Shown piece after piece: positions 54,592-64,000 of a stretch of 64,000 bases of DNA. The notes beneath the pieces were generated by a model, which worked only from the letters and a program-made list of their open reading frames with translations, had not been told where the DNA came from and ran no database searches. Location: contig NZ_CP033460.1 of assembly GCF_003718735.1 (NCBI RefSeq), positions 1,054,001 through 1,118,000 of the forward strand, read 5' to 3'. Source of the stretch: Staphylococcus debuckii. Lineage in GTDB: Bacteria > Bacillota > Bacilli > Staphylococcales > Staphylococcaceae. Every line of letters begins with the position of its first letter. Within the stretch, counting starts at the first letter, position 1. Position numbers and translations under genes: made by a program.

Positions 54592-55668
54592 ATGGATGAA
54601 ACAAATCAATTATTAAAAAATTTAACGGATGTAAATGGAATAGCTGGACATGAAATGCAAGTTAAGGAAACAATGCGTGAGTATCTGAATCCTGTTTCTG
54701 ATGAGCTGATTGAAGATAACTTAGGCGGCATTTTTGGTAAAAAGAATGCTGCAAAGGGTGATAAAACGTTGATGGTGGCTGGCCACTTAGATGAAGTCGG
54801 CTTTATGGTGACAGATATTGATGAAAATGGATTTATTAAGTTTGCGGCAGCAGGTGGATGGTGGAGTCAAGTAATGCTTTCTCAAAAAGTAACTGTGACG
54901 ACAGAAGACGGCAGTGAAATCAGAGGCGTTATTGGATCGAAACCTCCGCATGTTTTAGCACCTGAAGAACGTAAAAATGCGATGGACATAAAAAATATGT
55001 TTATCGATATTGGAGTAGCTTCAAAGGAAGAAGCGGAAAAATTAGGAATTGCACTAGGTGACATGATTACCCCGTATTCTGAATTTGAAGTCATGAGTGA
55101 TGAAAATTATTTGTTAGCTAAAGCTTTCGATAATCGCTTCGGATGTGCACTTTCAGTAGACGTATTAAGAAACTTGAAAGATGAAGATATCAATGTCAAC
55201 TTGGTTGCAGGTGCGACAGTTCAAGAAGAGGTAGGATTACGCGGGGCTAAAGTAGCAGCACATAAAATCAAACCAGATTTGGCTATTGCAGTGGATGTAG
55301 GTATTGCTTACGATACACCAGGAATGAAAGGTGGCGCTGAACAATCTGAATTAGGCAAAGGGCCATTAATTGTCTTTATGGATGCTACTATTATTGCTCA
55401 CGTTGGTTTACGCAGACATATTAAAAAAGTAGCTGAAGAAAAAGGTATTGAAGTACAGTGGGGCACGACTCAAGGTGGCGGTACAGATGCCGGTAGTATT
55501 CACCTAGTTGATGATGGTATTCCTTCGATTGTAATCGGCGTACCTTTGAGATATATGCATTCTAATGTTTCTATTATGCATAAACAAGATTACTTAAATG
55601 CTGTGAAACTAGTTACTGAAGTTGTGAAATCTTTAGATAATGATGTAGTAGAAAATATAAAATGGTGA
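54592..55668 (+). CDS. M42-family aminopeptidase
   Basis: 358 residues, a cytosolic dinuclear-metal peptidase of the glutamyl/deblocking aminopeptidase family. Metal ligands are found in MVAGHLDEVGFMVTD, AFDNRFGCALSVDVL, TVQEEVGLRGAKVAA (catalytic EE), AIAVDVGIAYDTPG and the last His in PLRYMHSNVSIMHKQDY. The enzyme trims peptides from the N terminus and often forms a dodecamer. GAGAGGGG precedes the ATG. Substrate preference is unknown. Confidence 0.9.
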   Translation: MDETNQLLKNLTDVNGIAGHEMQVKETMREYLNPVSDELIEDNLGGIFGKKNAAKGDKTLMVAGHLDEVGFMVTDIDENGFIKFAAAGGWWSQVMLSQKVTVTTEDGSEIRGVIGSKPPHVLAPEERKNAMDIKNMFIDIGVASKEEAEKLGIALGDMITPYSEFEVMSDENYLLAKAFDNRFGCALSVDVLRNLKDEDINVNLVAGATVQEEVGLRGAKVAAHKIKPDLAIAVDVGIAYDTPGMKGGAEQSELGKGPLIVFMDATIIAHVGLRRHIKKVAEEKGIEVQWGTTQGGGTDAGSIHLVDDGIPSIVIGVPLRYMHSNVSIMHKQDYLNAVKLVTEVVKSLDNDVVENIKW

Positions 55669-55682
55669 TTTATTGAATATCA

Positions 55683-55718
55683 GGAGGTGGAACAAAATGG
55701 TGTTCCTCCTCCTTTTTT
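55683..55718 (+). terminator. Terminator after the M42 gene
   Basis: GGAGGTGGAACA faces TGTTCCTCCTCC (one mismatch) over a 6-base loop, followed by TTTTTT. Confidence 0.88.
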
Positions 55719-55725
55719 ATTCAAC

Positions 55726-55759
55726 AAAAAAATCGGAATGTCCCTCAAACATTCCGATC
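55726..55759 (-). terminator. Terminator after folD
   Basis: ATCGGAATGT pairs with ACATTCCGAT over a 7-base loop, followed by TTTTTTT on the minus strand. Confidence 0.88.
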
Positions 55760-55777
55760 CACTATAACCCTTACTTA

Positions 55778-56635
55778 TTATTGGATGCCGCGACGCATTT
55801 TTTCAGCTAACAATGTATTGTTTAATACCATTGTAATCGTCATAGGACCTACTCCTCCAGGAACAGGTGTAATAGCGCCCGCAATTTCTTTAACGTCTTC
55901 ATATTCGACATCGCCTTTTAATTTTCCGTTTTCATCAGGTGTATTACCGACATCGATAACAACTGCGCCTTCTTTTACATCATCTTTAGTTACAAGTCCA
56001 GGTTTACCCACAGCGCTGACAATAACATCCGCGTCTTTAAGATGTTTGCTCATGTCTTTTGAATGAGAATGCAAGATTGTAACAGTAGCGTTTTGCTGAA
56101 TTAATAATTTAGAGACAGGTTGGCCGACAATGTGACTGCGTCCAATTACTACAGCATCTTTACCATCTAAATCAATATCCGCATTTTTTAGTAATTCCAT
56201 AATACCAAGTGGTGTACAAGGAACGAAAGTTTGTTCATCAATATATAATTTACCGATGTTTTGTGGATGGAAGCCGTCAACATCTTTCTCAGGATTAATG
56301 GCTTCAAGTACTTTTTGTTCACTTACTTGAGATGGAAGCGGTACTTGAACAAGAATGCCGCTGACAGAATCATCATTATTTAAACGGTCAAGTTCGTTTA
56401 ATACTTCTTCTTCAGTAGCTGTTTCTTCTAAATGTACGATTTCTGAAATCATACCGATTTTTTCAGCAGCTTTCTTTTTAGATTTTACATAGCTTAAACT
56501 CGCCCCATTATTGCCCACTAGAATTACTGAAAGTTTCGGCGTATAGCCCTTTTCTTTTAACGCTTCGACTTGATCTTGCAATCCTTGACGATAGTCCTTG
56601 GCAATTTGTTTGCCATCTAAAATTTTTGCAACCAT
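55778..56635 (-). CDS. folD: Methylenetetrahydrofolate dehydrogenase / cyclohydrolase
   Basis: 285 residues. The enzyme interconverts methylene-, methenyl- and 10-formyl-tetrahydrofolate, the last being the one-carbon donor for purine synthesis. The catalytic Y49xxxK53 motif is in [49 protein letters not shown] and [11 protein letters not shown] are all present. AGGAGG lies before the ATG. It diverges from purE, sharing a control region with PurBox-like sites, which fits co-regulation with purines. Confidence 0.96.
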   Translation of the reverse strand: MVAKILDGKQIAKDYRQGLQDQVEALKEKGYTPKLSVILVGNNGASLSYVKSKKKAAEKIGMISEIVHLEETATEEEVLNELDRLNNDDSVSGILVQVPLPSQVSEQKVLEAINPEKDVDGFHPQNIGKLYIDEQTFVPCTPLGIMELLKNADIDLDGKDAVVIGRSHIVGQPVSKLLIQQNATVTILHSHSKDMSKHLKDADVIVSAVGKPGLVTKDDVKEGAVVIDVGNTPDENGKLKGDVEYEDVKEIAGAITPVPGGVGPMTITMVLNNTLLAEKMRRGIQ

Positions 56636-56653
56636 GTGTAAATTCCTCCTAAA

Positions 56654-56668
56654 AAATTTTCGAACTTT
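56654..56668 (+). promoter_or_regulatory. PurBox-like site 1
   Basis: AAATTTTCGAACTTT resembles the PurR consensus AWWWCCGAACWWT with CG for CCG. It lies just upstream of folD. Confidence 0.6.
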
Positions 56669-56735
56669 AACATAGATTTAAAAGTGTAAATTAACGAATT
56701 TACGTATAATTACGTAATTTTCTTTAAAAAATCTA

Positions 56736-56752
56736 TTGAAAGTTCGATTTTT
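56736..56752 (-). promoter_or_regulatory. PurBox-like site 2, inverted
   Basis: TTGAAAGTTCGATTTTT; its complement AAAAATCGAACTTTC matches site 1. PurR typically binds two such boxes in opposite orientation. Confidence 0.6.
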
Positions 56753-56754
56753 GA

Positions 56755-56784
56755 TTGAAAAAGCATGACCTGATTTGTTATGCT
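56755..56784 (+). promoter_or_regulatory. Candidate purE promoter
   Basis: TTGAAA, 18-base spacer, TATGCT, directly next to PurBox-like site 2, so a bound PurR would cover the -35. No purine riboswitch fold was seen in the short leader. Confidence 0.45.
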
Positions 56785-56843
56785 ATATCTGTAATATACA
56801 ACTTACTTGATTAAAATTTCAAATAATTGAAAGGGTGTTCAAT

Positions 56844-57326
56844 TTGAAAGTGGCAGTTATTATGGGCAGTTCTTCTGATTGGGATATGATGTCAGAAAGT
56901 TGCCAGATGTTGGACCAATTTGGAATCCCGTACGATAAAAAAGTAGTATCCGCACATCGTACGCCTAAGTTAATGTTCGACTTTGCGACAGAAGCCAGAT
57001 TAAATGGATATGATGTTATTATTGCCGGAGCAGGCGGAGCGGCACATTTACCAGGTATGGTTGCTTCTATGACGACATTGCCTGTTATTGGAGTTCCGAT
57101 TGAATCAAAAAGTTTAAAAGGATTAGATTCATTACTATCGATTGTTCAAATGCCAGGTGGTATTCCAGTTGCTACAACAGCAATCGGAAAAGCAGGCGCT
57201 AAAAACGCAGGTATCTTGGCAGCACGTATTTTAAGCATCCAGAGTGATGAAGTACGTCAGAAATTAGAAGCATATCAACAATCATTAGTAGACAAAGTAG
57301 GAGAGATGCAAAGTGAACTTCAATAA
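56844..57326 (+). CDS. purE: N5-carboxyaminoimidazole ribonucleotide mutase
   Basis: 160 residues. It moves the carboxyl group of N5-CAIR to give [39 protein letters not shown] and [13 protein letters not shown] are family blocks. I use the TTG start at 56844 ([12 protein letters not shown], as in S. aureus), with GAAAGGG 8 bases upstream; a GTG at 56835 overlaps the ribosome-binding site. First gene of the pur operon; it overlaps purK by 14 bases. Confidence 0.94.
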   Translation: MKVAVIMGSSSDWDMMSESCQMLDQFGIPYDKKVVSAHRTPKLMFDFATEARLNGYDVIIAGAGGAAHLPGMVASMTTLPVIGVPIESKSLKGLDSLLSIVQMPGGIPVATTAIGKAGAKNAGILAARILSIQSDEVRQKLEAYQQSLVDKVGEMQSELQ

Positions 57327-58440
57327 ATTAAAGTTCGGCGCCACTGTAGGTATTATCGGCGGCGGCCAATTAGGCAAAATGATGGCGCAATCTGCTCAGA
57401 AAATGGGCTTTAAAGTGATTGTGCTTGACCCTGACCCTGATGCGCCTTGTCAGTACGTAGCGCATGATTTCATTAATGCAGCATATGATGATATGGAAGC
57501 TTTAAGACAATTAGGAGAAGCTTCTGATGTCATTACTTATGAGTTTGAAAATATCGCTGCAGACCAATTGCAAACATTAACTGAAGAATTCAATGTACCT
57601 CAAGGTTATCAAGCGATTCACTTACTTCAAGATCGCTTGACTGAAAAACAAACATTAGAATCAGCTGGCACTAAGATTGTTCCTTATGCACAGTTGACAT
57701 GTCCTTCTGATTTAGAGGAAACTGCAGAAAAATTAGGCTATCCATTTATGGTTAAAACACGTTTCGGCGGCTATGACGGCAAAGGTCAAATTCTAGTGAG
57801 AAATGAACAAGATATGGATGAAGCAAAAGAGCTTGTTGAAAAACAAGAGTGTGTGGCTGAGCAGTTCCTTGATTTATACAAAGAAGTTTCACTCACAGTG
57901 ACTATCGGAAATGGTGGTCAAATCTGTTACTTCCCGCTTCAAGAAAACGAACACCGCAACCAAGTACTTTTTAAAACAATCGTTCCAGCTCGTTCTGACA
58001 AAGAAGCAGAAGCTAGAGCTGAAGTAGACAAGATTACAGAAAAGGTTCATTTCGTCGGTACCTTTACAGTCGAGTTCTTTATTGATAAGAACAACAATTT
58101 ATACGTGAATGAAATCGCACCGCGTCCGCATAATTCAGGACATTATTCGATTGAAGCTTGTGATTATTCACAATTCGACACACATATATTAGGTGTGACT
58201 GGCCAAAAGCTGCCAGAAAGTATTGAAATCTTAAAACCGGCAGTTATGATGAACTTGCTAGGAAAAGATTTAGACTTATTAGAAGACGAATTCGGTGATC
58301 ATCCTGAATGGCACGTGCATATTTACGGTAAAGCAGATAGAAAACCAGCCAGAAAAATGGGACATATGACAGTATTGACAGATGATATTGATCAAACAGA
58401 GCAAGAAATGTTGGCAACCTTTAAAGGAGGAAACAAGTAA
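57313..58440 (+). CDS. purK: N5-carboxyaminoimidazole ribonucleotide synthase
   Basis: 375 residues of the ATP-grasp family, carboxylating AIR with ATP and bicarbonate. [18 protein letters not shown] is the N-terminal glycine-rich site, [11 protein letters not shown] the grasp loop and [25 protein letters not shown] (in parts) the metal region. It starts with GTG within the end of purE, with GGAGAG before it. The stop overlaps the purC start by one base. Confidence 0.95.
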   Translation: MNFNKLKFGATVGIIGGGQLGKMMAQSAQKMGFKVIVLDPDPDAPCQYVAHDFINAAYDDMEALRQLGEASDVITYEFENIAADQLQTLTEEFNVPQGYQAIHLLQDRLTEKQTLESAGTKIVPYAQLTCPSDLEETAEKLGYPFMVKTRFGGYDGKGQILVRNEQDMDEAKELVEKQECVAEQFLDLYKEVSLTVTIGNGGQICYFPLQENEHRNQVLFKTIVPARSDKEAEARAEVDKITEKVHFVGTFTVEFFIDKNNNLYVNEIAPRPHNSGHYSIEACDYSQFDTHILGVTGQKLPESIEILKPAVMMNLLGKDLDLLEDEFGDHPEWHVHIYGKADRKPARKMGHMTVLTDDIDQTEQEMLATFKGGNK

Positions 58441-59144
58441 TGTCATTATTATATGAAGGAAAAGCAAAACGTATTTTTTCAACAGATGAAGACGGCGTAT
58501 TACGTGTAGAATATAAAGATGAAGTGACAGCAGGCAATGGTGCGAAAAAAGACCACATCGACGGTAAAGGCCGACTTAACAATCAAATCACTTCAATTAT
58601 TTTTGAATATCTTAAAGAACACGGTATCCAAAGCCACTTTATAGAACAAACATCCGAAACTGAACAGCTTGTACGTTCAGTAGAAATTATTCCTTTAGAA
58701 GTTGTTGTACGTAACATCGCAGCAGGTTCCATTACAAGACGTTTAGGTTTCGATAAAGGACATGAATTCGAAACACCGCTCGTTGAATTCTTCTATAAAA
58801 ATGATGACTTGAATGATCCGCTTATTACAGATGACCACGTCAAATTATTAAACATTGCAAATGAAGAAGAAATTGCAAAATTGAAAAAAATGGCATTAGA
58901 AATTAACAAAGCATTAGTTGAAATGTTAGACAGCATCAATCTTCGTCTCGTTGATTTTAAAATCGAATTCGGCCGTACAAAAGATGGCGATATTTTATTA
59001 GCAGATGAAATTTCTCCAGATACTTGCCGTATTTGGGAAAAAGATAGCGATACAAACTTTGATAAAGATGTTTATCGTGAAGATCGCGGTTCAATTATAG
59101 ACACATACCAAACTTTCTTAAATAAATTGGAGGAACTTAAATAA
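58440..59144 (+). CDS. purC: SAICAR synthase
   Basis: 234 residues. It couples aspartate to CAIR with [44 protein letters not shown] and SPDTCRIW are signatures. AAAGGAGG lies 8 bases before the ATG. It overlaps purK and purS by one base each (TAATG), so translation is probably coupled. Confidence 0.96.
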   Translation: MSLLYEGKAKRIFSTDEDGVLRVEYKDEVTAGNGAKKDHIDGKGRLNNQITSIIFEYLKEHGIQSHFIEQTSETEQLVRSVEIIPLEVVVRNIAAGSITRRLGFDKGHEFETPLVEFFYKNDDLNDPLITDDHVKLLNIANEEEIAKLKKMALEINKALVEMLDSINLRLVDFKIEFGRTKDGDILLADEISPDTCRIWEKDSDTNFDKDVYREDRGSIIDTYQTFLNKLEELK

Positions 59145-59410
59145 TGAAAACAATCGAATTGCACATCACATTACAACCGCAAGTATTAGATACACAAGGA
59201 CAAGCACTTAACCGTGCCGTACATGATTTAGGTTATAACCAAGTCAATGACATTCGTGTAGGTAAATTATTGTATTTTACAGTGGATGAAGCAACAGATG
59301 AAGCAGTGCATAACATTGTAAATACTTTAAGTGAAAAATTATTTGCGAACACAGTAATCGAAGAATACAACTACAAAGTAGTCGAAGATGATGAAAAGGA
59401 GAATGCATAA
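59144..59410 (+). CDS. purS: FGAM synthase subunit PurS
   Basis: 88 residues, the small subunit that bridges PurQ and PurL in the three-part FGAM synthase of Firmicutes. [24 protein letters not shown] is the family's N-terminal block. GGAGG precedes the ATG. One-base overlaps on both sides point to equal synthesis with its partners. Confidence 0.95.
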   Translation: MKTIELHITLQPQVLDTQGQALNRAVHDLGYNQVNDIRVGKLLYFTVDEATDEAVHNIVNTLSEKLFANTVIEEYNYKVVEDDEKENA

Positions 59411-60081
59411 TGAAATTCGCAGTATTAGTATTTCCTGGCTCTAACTGTGATAGAGATATGCTGAATGCAGCATTGAAAACAGGCGCAGAGGCAGAATATG
59501 TAGATTACCGCGAAACTTCATTAGAAGGCTTCGACGGTGTATTGATTCCTGGCGGTTTCTCATTCGGAGATTACTTGCGTTCAGGTGCAATGGCAAGTGT
59601 AGCGCCAATTATTTCGGAAGTAAAACGCTTTGCTGCAGAAGGTAAACCAGTATTAGGCGTTTGTAACGGTTTCCAAGTCTTAACAGAAGTAGGATTGCTT
59701 CCAGGTGCTTTGTTGCATAACGAGACACATTTATTTGTCAGTCGTAACGAAGCATTGAAAGTAGTGAATAACCGTACACCGTTTACACGTGAATATGCTG
59801 AGAATGAAACAGTTATTTATCCAGTGGCCCACGGTGAAGGCAACTACTACTGTACAGAAGAAATGTATAAATCACTAGAAGCGAATAACCAAATCATCTT
59901 AAAATACACTGACAACCCGAACGGTTCTTACGATGATATCGCAGGTATTGTAAACGAACAAGGCAATGTGTGTGGCATGATGCCACACCCTGAACGTGCA
60001 TTGGAATCTATTTTAGGAACTGAAGACGGCGTAAAATTATTTGAGTCAATGGTAAATAGTTGGAGGGAACAAAATGCCTAA
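59410..60081 (+). CDS. purQ: FGAM synthase, glutaminase subunit PurQ
   Basis: 223 residues, class I glutamine amidotransferase. The nucleophile C85 lies in [10 protein letters not shown] and H193/E195 in [25 protein letters not shown] is the oxyanion region. It gives ammonia to PurL in the complex with PurS. AAAGGAG precedes the ATG; it overlaps purL by 8 bases. Confidence 0.96.
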   Translation: MKFAVLVFPGSNCDRDMLNAALKTGAEAEYVDYRETSLEGFDGVLIPGGFSFGDYLRSGAMASVAPIISEVKRFAAEGKPVLGVCNGFQVLTEVGLLPGALLHNETHLFVSRNEALKVVNNRTPFTREYAENETVIYPVAHGEGNYYCTEEMYKSLEANNQIILKYTDNPNGSYDDIAGIVNEQGNVCGMMPHPERALESILGTEDGVKLFESMVNSWREQNA

Positions 60082-62263
60082 GTTTATTGAACCGAGTATC
60101 GAAGAAATCAAAGCTGAGAAGATTTACAGCGACATGGGATTAACTGATGCAGAATATGATAAAGTGGTTGATATTTTAGGAAGAGAACCAAACTTTACTG
60201 AAATCGGAATTTTCTCTGTAATGTGGAGTGAACACTGTTCATATAAACATTCTAAACCTTTCTTGAAACAGTTCCCGACAACCAGCGAACACGTATTGAT
60301 GGGACCTGGTGAAGGTGCCGGAGTCGTAGATATCGGCGATGACCAAGCAGTGGTATTCAAAGTCGAATCACATAACCACCCATCAGCAATTGAGCCTTAC
60401 CAAGGTGCTGCAACGGGTGTTGGCGGTATTATCCGTGACATCGTATCTATCGGAGCGCGTCCAATCAATTTACTCAATAGTTTACGCTTCGGTGAATTAA
60501 ACGAAATTCAAAACCGTACATTAACACGCGGCGTGGTTGCGGGTATCGGCGGTTACGGCAACTGTATCGGAATTCCGACAACAGCTGGAGAAATTGAATT
60601 TGACGAACGCTATGACGGTAATCCTTTAGTGAATGCAATGTGCGTGGGTATTATTGATCACGATATGATTCAAAAAGGTACTGCTAAAGGTGTCGGCAAC
60701 TCTGTCATTTATGTTGGTTTGAAAACAGGCCGCGACGGTATCCATGGTGCGACTTTTGCATCTGAAGAATTAAGCGAAGAAAGTGAAAGCAAACGTCCTT
60801 CTGTACAAATTGGCGACCCATTTGTAGGTAAAAAGTTAATGGAAGCAACACTTGAAGCTATCACTTTCTCTGAATTAGTCGGTATCCAAGATATGGGTGC
60901 TGCTGGTTTAACATCTTCATCATCTGAAATGGCAGCTAAAGGCGGCAGTGGTATGCACATGCGTTTAGATCAAGTACCTGTTCGTGAAGAAGGTATTTCA
61001 CCATATGAAATGATGCTATCTGAAACTCAAGAACGTATGTTATTAGTTGTTGAAAAAGGAACAGAACAAAAATTCTTAGACTTATTCGATAAACATGAAC
61101 TAGACAGTGCAGTTATCGGGGAAGTAACAGATACAGATCGTTTCGTTCTTACTTATGACGACGAAGTATATGCTGATATTCCTGTAGAACCTTTAGCAGA
61201 CGAAGCGCCTGTATATATTTTAGAAGGTGAAGAAAAAGAATATAATACTTCTAAAAATGATTACAGCAATGTCGATGTAAATGAGGTATTCAAGAAGTTG
61301 TTAGCTCATCCAACGATTGCTTCTAAACGTTATTTATACGAACAATATGATCAACAAGTTGGGGCAAATACAATTGTAAAACCAGGTTTGCAAGCTTCAG
61401 TAGTACGTGTCGAAGGTACTAATAAAGCCATTGCCTCTACAATTGACGGAGAAGCACGTTATGTATATAACCAACCGTATGAAGGCGGCAAAATGGTGGT
61501 AGCAGAAGCTTACCGTAACTTGATTGCAGTAGGGGCAACACCACTTGCTATGACTGACTGCTTGAACTATGGTTCTCCTGAGAAAAAAGAAATCTATCAA
61601 CAATTGATTGATTCTACAAAAGGTATGGCAGAAGCGTGTGAAGTACTTAAAACACCAGTTGTATCTGGTAACGTTTCTTTATACAACGAAACAAAAGGAA
61701 CTTCAATTTTCCCAACACCAGTAGTAGGAATGGTCGGCTTAATTGAAGATATTGATTACTTAAATGATTTCCAACCGCATGCTGGAGATAAATTATATGT
61801 TGTAGGTGAAACACGTAACGATTTCGGCGGCAGCCAACTTGAAAAATTATTGTATGGCAAAGTCAACCATGAATCAGAAGCCTTAGATTTATCTGAAGAA
61901 GTAGCAAAAGGAGAAGCAATTAAAAAAGCAATCAGAGACGGCAAAGCTTCTCATGTGCAAACTGTCGGTAAAGGCGGTTTATTGATTACACTTGCACGTT
62001 TCAGTGCTTACTACGGTTTAGGTGTAAATGTGAAATTAGATGTTACAGATGCACAATTATTCAGTGAATCTCAAGGGCGTTATATTGTAGCAGTGAAAGA
62101 TGGACAAACTTTAGATATTCCGGGCGCTCAAGAAATCGGAACAGTAACTAATAACAAGGAATTTAAAGTAACAAATGGTCAAACAACAGTAGAAGACAAC
62201 GTGTCGACGTTAAACGAAATTTGGGAAGGAGCAATTCCTCAATGTATGACATCCGCGGATTAA
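60074..62263 (+). CDS. purL: FGAM synthase, large subunit PurL (short form)
   Basis: 729 residues, the Firmicute short PurL without a fused glutaminase. It is an AIR-synthase-type ATPase making [46 protein letters not shown] (in pieces), the two AIRS-N/AIRS-C repeats, and [20 protein letters not shown] are visible. GGAGG lies 7 bases before the ATG. The end overlaps purF by 22 bases. Confidence 0.96.
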   Translation: MPKFIEPSIEEIKAEKIYSDMGLTDAEYDKVVDILGREPNFTEIGIFSVMWSEHCSYKHSKPFLKQFPTTSEHVLMGPGEGAGVVDIGDDQAVVFKVESHNHPSAIEPYQGAATGVGGIIRDIVSIGARPINLLNSLRFGELNEIQNRTLTRGVVAGIGGYGNCIGIPTTAGEIEFDERYDGNPLVNAMCVGIIDHDMIQKGTAKGVGNSVIYVGLKTGRDGIHGATFASEELSEESESKRPSVQIGDPFVGKKLMEATLEAITFSELVGIQDMGAAGLTSSSSEMAAKGGSGMHMRLDQVPVREEGISPYEMMLSETQERMLLVVEKGTEQKFLDLFDKHELDSAVIGEVTDTDRFVLTYDDEVYADIPVEPLADEAPVYILEGEEKEYNTSKNDYSNVDVNEVFKKLLAHPTIASKRYLYEQYDQQVGANTIVKPGLQASVVRVEGTNKAIASTIDGEARYVYNQPYEGGKMVVAEAYRNLIAVGATPLAMTDCLNYGSPEKKEIYQQLIDSTKGMAEACEVLKTPVVSGNVSLYNETKGTSIFPTPVVGMVGLIEDIDYLNDFQPHAGDKLYVVGETRNDFGGSQLEKLLYGKVNHESEALDLSEEVAKGEAIKKAIRDGKASHVQTVGKGGLLITLARFSAYYGLGVNVKLDVTDAQLFSESQGRYIVAVKDGQTLDIPGAQEIGTVTNNKEFKVTNGQTTVEDNVSTLNEIWEGAIPQCMTSAD

Positions 62264-63663
62264 ATGAAGAATGTGGAGTCTTTGGAATATGGAATCATCC
62301 TCATGCAGCCACACTGACATACATGGCGTTGCATAGCTTGCAGCACCGTGGTCAAGAAGGTGCCGGCATTGTGTGTTCAAACGGCGAATCGCTGTTTGGC
62401 GCACGCGGCATGGGTTTGTTAACTGAAGCAATTTCAGATGCACAATTAGAATCATTGCAAGGTTATCAAAATGCAATCGGACATGTGCGTTATGCGACAA
62501 CAGGAGCAAGCGAGATTGCCAACGTACAACCATTTTTATTCAAACATTCAAAAGGTGATTTAGGCTTAGCCCACAATGGTAATTTGACAAATGCAGTTCA
62601 AATTCGCCATGCACTAGAATCTGAAGGCAGTGTGTTCCAAACAACGAGTGATTCAGAAGTACTCGCACATTTGTTGATCAGAGGGAAATCACCTAACATT
62701 AAAACCAATCAAAAAGCGGCATTAAATCAAGTTAAAGGTGCATTCAGCTGTGTCATGCTGAACACTAATCAATTAGCAGCAGTGAGAGATAATAACGGCG
62801 TGCGACCATTAATGCTAGGCGAAGTAGACGGTGCCTATTGTGTCGCAAGTGAAACATGTGCGTTTCAAGCCATTGGTGCGACTTATATTCGCGACATCGA
62901 ACCAGGTGAATTAATTACTTTCAGCGGTGAAAATGATATCGATTATGATTATTACTCAACCGATATTAATCACAATATGTGTTCTATGGAATATGTGTAC
63001 TTTGCACGTCCTGATTCAGAATTCCATAAACATTCTATTTATAACGTGCGCAAAGCCTTAGGTAAAAAGCTTGCGAGTGAGATGGGAATTGAAGCGGATA
63101 TTGTTATCGGTGTGCCTGATTCATCTTTACAAGCAGCGAAAGGTTTTTCAGAGTATACAGGTATTCCGAATGAACAAGGTTTATTGAAGAATCGTTATAT
63201 CGGACGTACCTTTATTACACCTGATCAAAGTGTGCGTGAAAAACAAGTACGAATGAAACATTCGCCAATCAGAGATGTCATTGAAGGCAAACGTGTAGTG
63301 GTCATTGATGACTCTATTGTACGTGGTACAACAAGTAAGTATATTGTGAAAGCATTGAAATCAGCAGGAGCGAAAGAAGTACATATGGGTATTTCTTCTC
63401 CACCTCTCATCGACCCTTGTTATTACGGTATTGATGTGTCAACACACGCTGAATTAATGGCTGCACAACATACTGTAGAAGAAATGCAGGAAATGATCGG
63501 AGCAGATTCATTAACGTATCTTTCAGTTGAAGGTATGCACGAAGTATTCCATGAATTTGATTCAAAAGGTGAATGTGATGCTTGCTTTACAGGAAATTAT
63601 CCAATTGAAATTGTCGATCATCAATTACCAGAAGTAAAAGAACTTAAGAGAAGAGGAGTGTAA
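62242..63663 (+). CDS. purF: Amidophosphoribosyltransferase
   Basis: 473 residues, the first committed enzyme: PRPP and glutamine to phosphoribosylamine. The nucleophile C11 ([10 protein letters not shown]) becomes N-terminal after propeptide removal. The PRPP loop [14 protein letters not shown] is intact. C247, C393, C445 and C448 have the spacing of the 4Fe-4S ligands of the Bacillus enzyme (in which the cluster makes it oxygen sensitive). ATG at 62242 follows GGGAAGGAG; the frame is open seven codons earlier. It lies inside the end of purL. Confidence 0.95.
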   Translation: MYDIRGLNEECGVFGIWNHPHAATLTYMALHSLQHRGQEGAGIVCSNGESLFGARGMGLLTEAISDAQLESLQGYQNAIGHVRYATTGASEIANVQPFLFKHSKGDLGLAHNGNLTNAVQIRHALESEGSVFQTTSDSEVLAHLLIRGKSPNIKTNQKAALNQVKGAFSCVMLNTNQLAAVRDNNGVRPLMLGEVDGAYCVASETCAFQAIGATYIRDIEPGELITFSGENDIDYDYYSTDINHNMCSMEYVYFARPDSEFHKHSIYNVRKALGKKLASEMGIEADIVIGVPDSSLQAAKGFSEYTGIPNEQGLLKNRYIGRTFITPDQSVREKQVRMKHSPIRDVIEGKRVVVIDDSIVRGTTSKYIVKALKSAGAKEVHMGISSPPLIDPCYYGIDVSTHAELMAAQHTVEEMQEMIGADSLTYLSVEGMHEVFHEFDSKGECDACFTGNYPIEIVDHQLPEVKELKRRGV

Positions 63664-63667
63664 AGCT

Positions 63668-64000
63668 GTGGCAGAGTCATATAAAAATGCAGGTGTAGAT
63701 ATTCATGCAGGTTATGAAGCGGTTGAACGTATGAAAAGTCATGTGCAACGCACAATGCGTAAAGAAGTCTTAGGCGGTTTAGGAGGCTTCGGCGCAGCGT
63801 TCGATTTATCACAATTAAATATGCAGAAACCCGTTTTAGTTTCAGGTACAGATGGCGTCGGAACTAAATTAAAGCTTGCGATTGATCATGACAAACATGA
63901 CACAATCGGTATCGATGCAGTTGCAATGTGTGTGAATGATATTTTAACAACAGGTGCTGAACCGCTTTATTTTTTAGATTATATCGCAACTAATAAGGTC
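63668..64000 (+). CDS. purM: AIR synthase PurM, 5' part
   Basis: 111 codons up to the window end. It starts with GTG, four bases after the purF stop, preceded by GAGGAG 9 bases upstream. [32 protein letters not shown] and [16 protein letters not shown] match PurM, which closes the imidazole ring to give AIR. The frame remains open to base 64000; the rest of the gene is outside. Confidence 0.95.
   Translation, partial: MAESYKNAGVDIHAGYEAVERMKSHVQRTMRKEVLGGLGGFGAAFDLSQLNMQKPVLVSGTDGVGTKLKLAIDHDKHDTIGIDAVAMCVNDILTTGAEPLYFLDYIATNKV

Noticed and set aside
56690..56834. Purine riboswitch before purE
   Set aside because: The leader after the predicted promoter is only about 60 bases and shows no three-way-junction pattern or terminator hairpin; PurBox-like sites explain control better.

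Overview
The window is low-GC, gene-dense Firmicute chromosome. Gene content and order identify a staphylococcus: comK – IDEAL protein – lplA, menA/menFDHB, patA, a MarR regulator, atl, DUF2538, lcpB, fmtA, qoxABCD and folD/purEKCSQLFM follow the order I recall from S. aureus. Several blocks do not belong to the S. aureus order: a nine-gene histidine operon, pgcA, a complete lactose/tagatose-6-phosphate cluster, hmp, and a CPBP/SarZ-like pair where S. aureus has sspABC. I infer a non-aureus species, possibly of the S. carnosus/simulans group, but cannot prove the species.

Layout. 1-923: 3' end of a Ktr/Trk potassium channel subunit. 1164-8089 (minus): hisZGDCBHAF(IE), tightly overlapping. 8358-10720: alpha/beta hydrolase, divergent TetR regulator, and a class II Fic protein beside tRNA-Ser and tRNA-Asn (10957-11122). 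11270-15606: comK, IDEAL protein, lplA, a YkvS-like protein, a degenerate CPBP protein, two small proteins and a GNAT enzyme. 15634-21426: menaquinone genes. 21841-26375: CPBP protease, SarZ/MgrA-like regulator, aminotransferase, membrane acyltransferase and a MarR regulator. 26476-26728: six tandem copies of a 41-bp repeat. 26848-37133: envelope genes, namely the autolysin atl, lcpB, pgcA and a frame-broken fmtA. 37352-48223: PepSY lipoprotein, lacFEG (plus), a lone arsB, lacABCD, a DeoR-type regulator and a nucleoside hydrolase (minus). 48337-52313: qoxABCD. 52614-55668: small secreted protein, hmp and an M42 aminopeptidase. 55778-64000: folD diverging from the pur operon, which runs off the window inside purM.

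How the genes work together. LacFE imports and phosphorylates lactose, LacG splits lactose-6-P, and LacABCD takes galactose-6-P through tagatose-6-P to triose phosphates. The two lac transcripts run on opposite strands but carry nearly the same 25-bp element at the same distance after their promoters, so one regulator probably controls both. Menaquinone (men) and quinol oxidase (qox) form one respiratory theme; Hmp handles nitric oxide. Atl, LcpB, PgcA and FmtA act on cell wall and teichoic acid. FolD supplies formyl-tetrahydrofolate for purine synthesis and shares a divergent region holding two PurBox-like sites with purE.

Most notable observations: lacA seems to have ATA where its relatives start with ATG, and the only in-frame alternative start lies upstream of the predicted transcript; a shared lac operator; a one-base frameshift in an A7 tract of fmtA; the 41-bp repeat array; and an unusually long Lys/Ala/Thr/Pro linker in Atl. 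I found no CRISPR array, prophage or insertion sequence.
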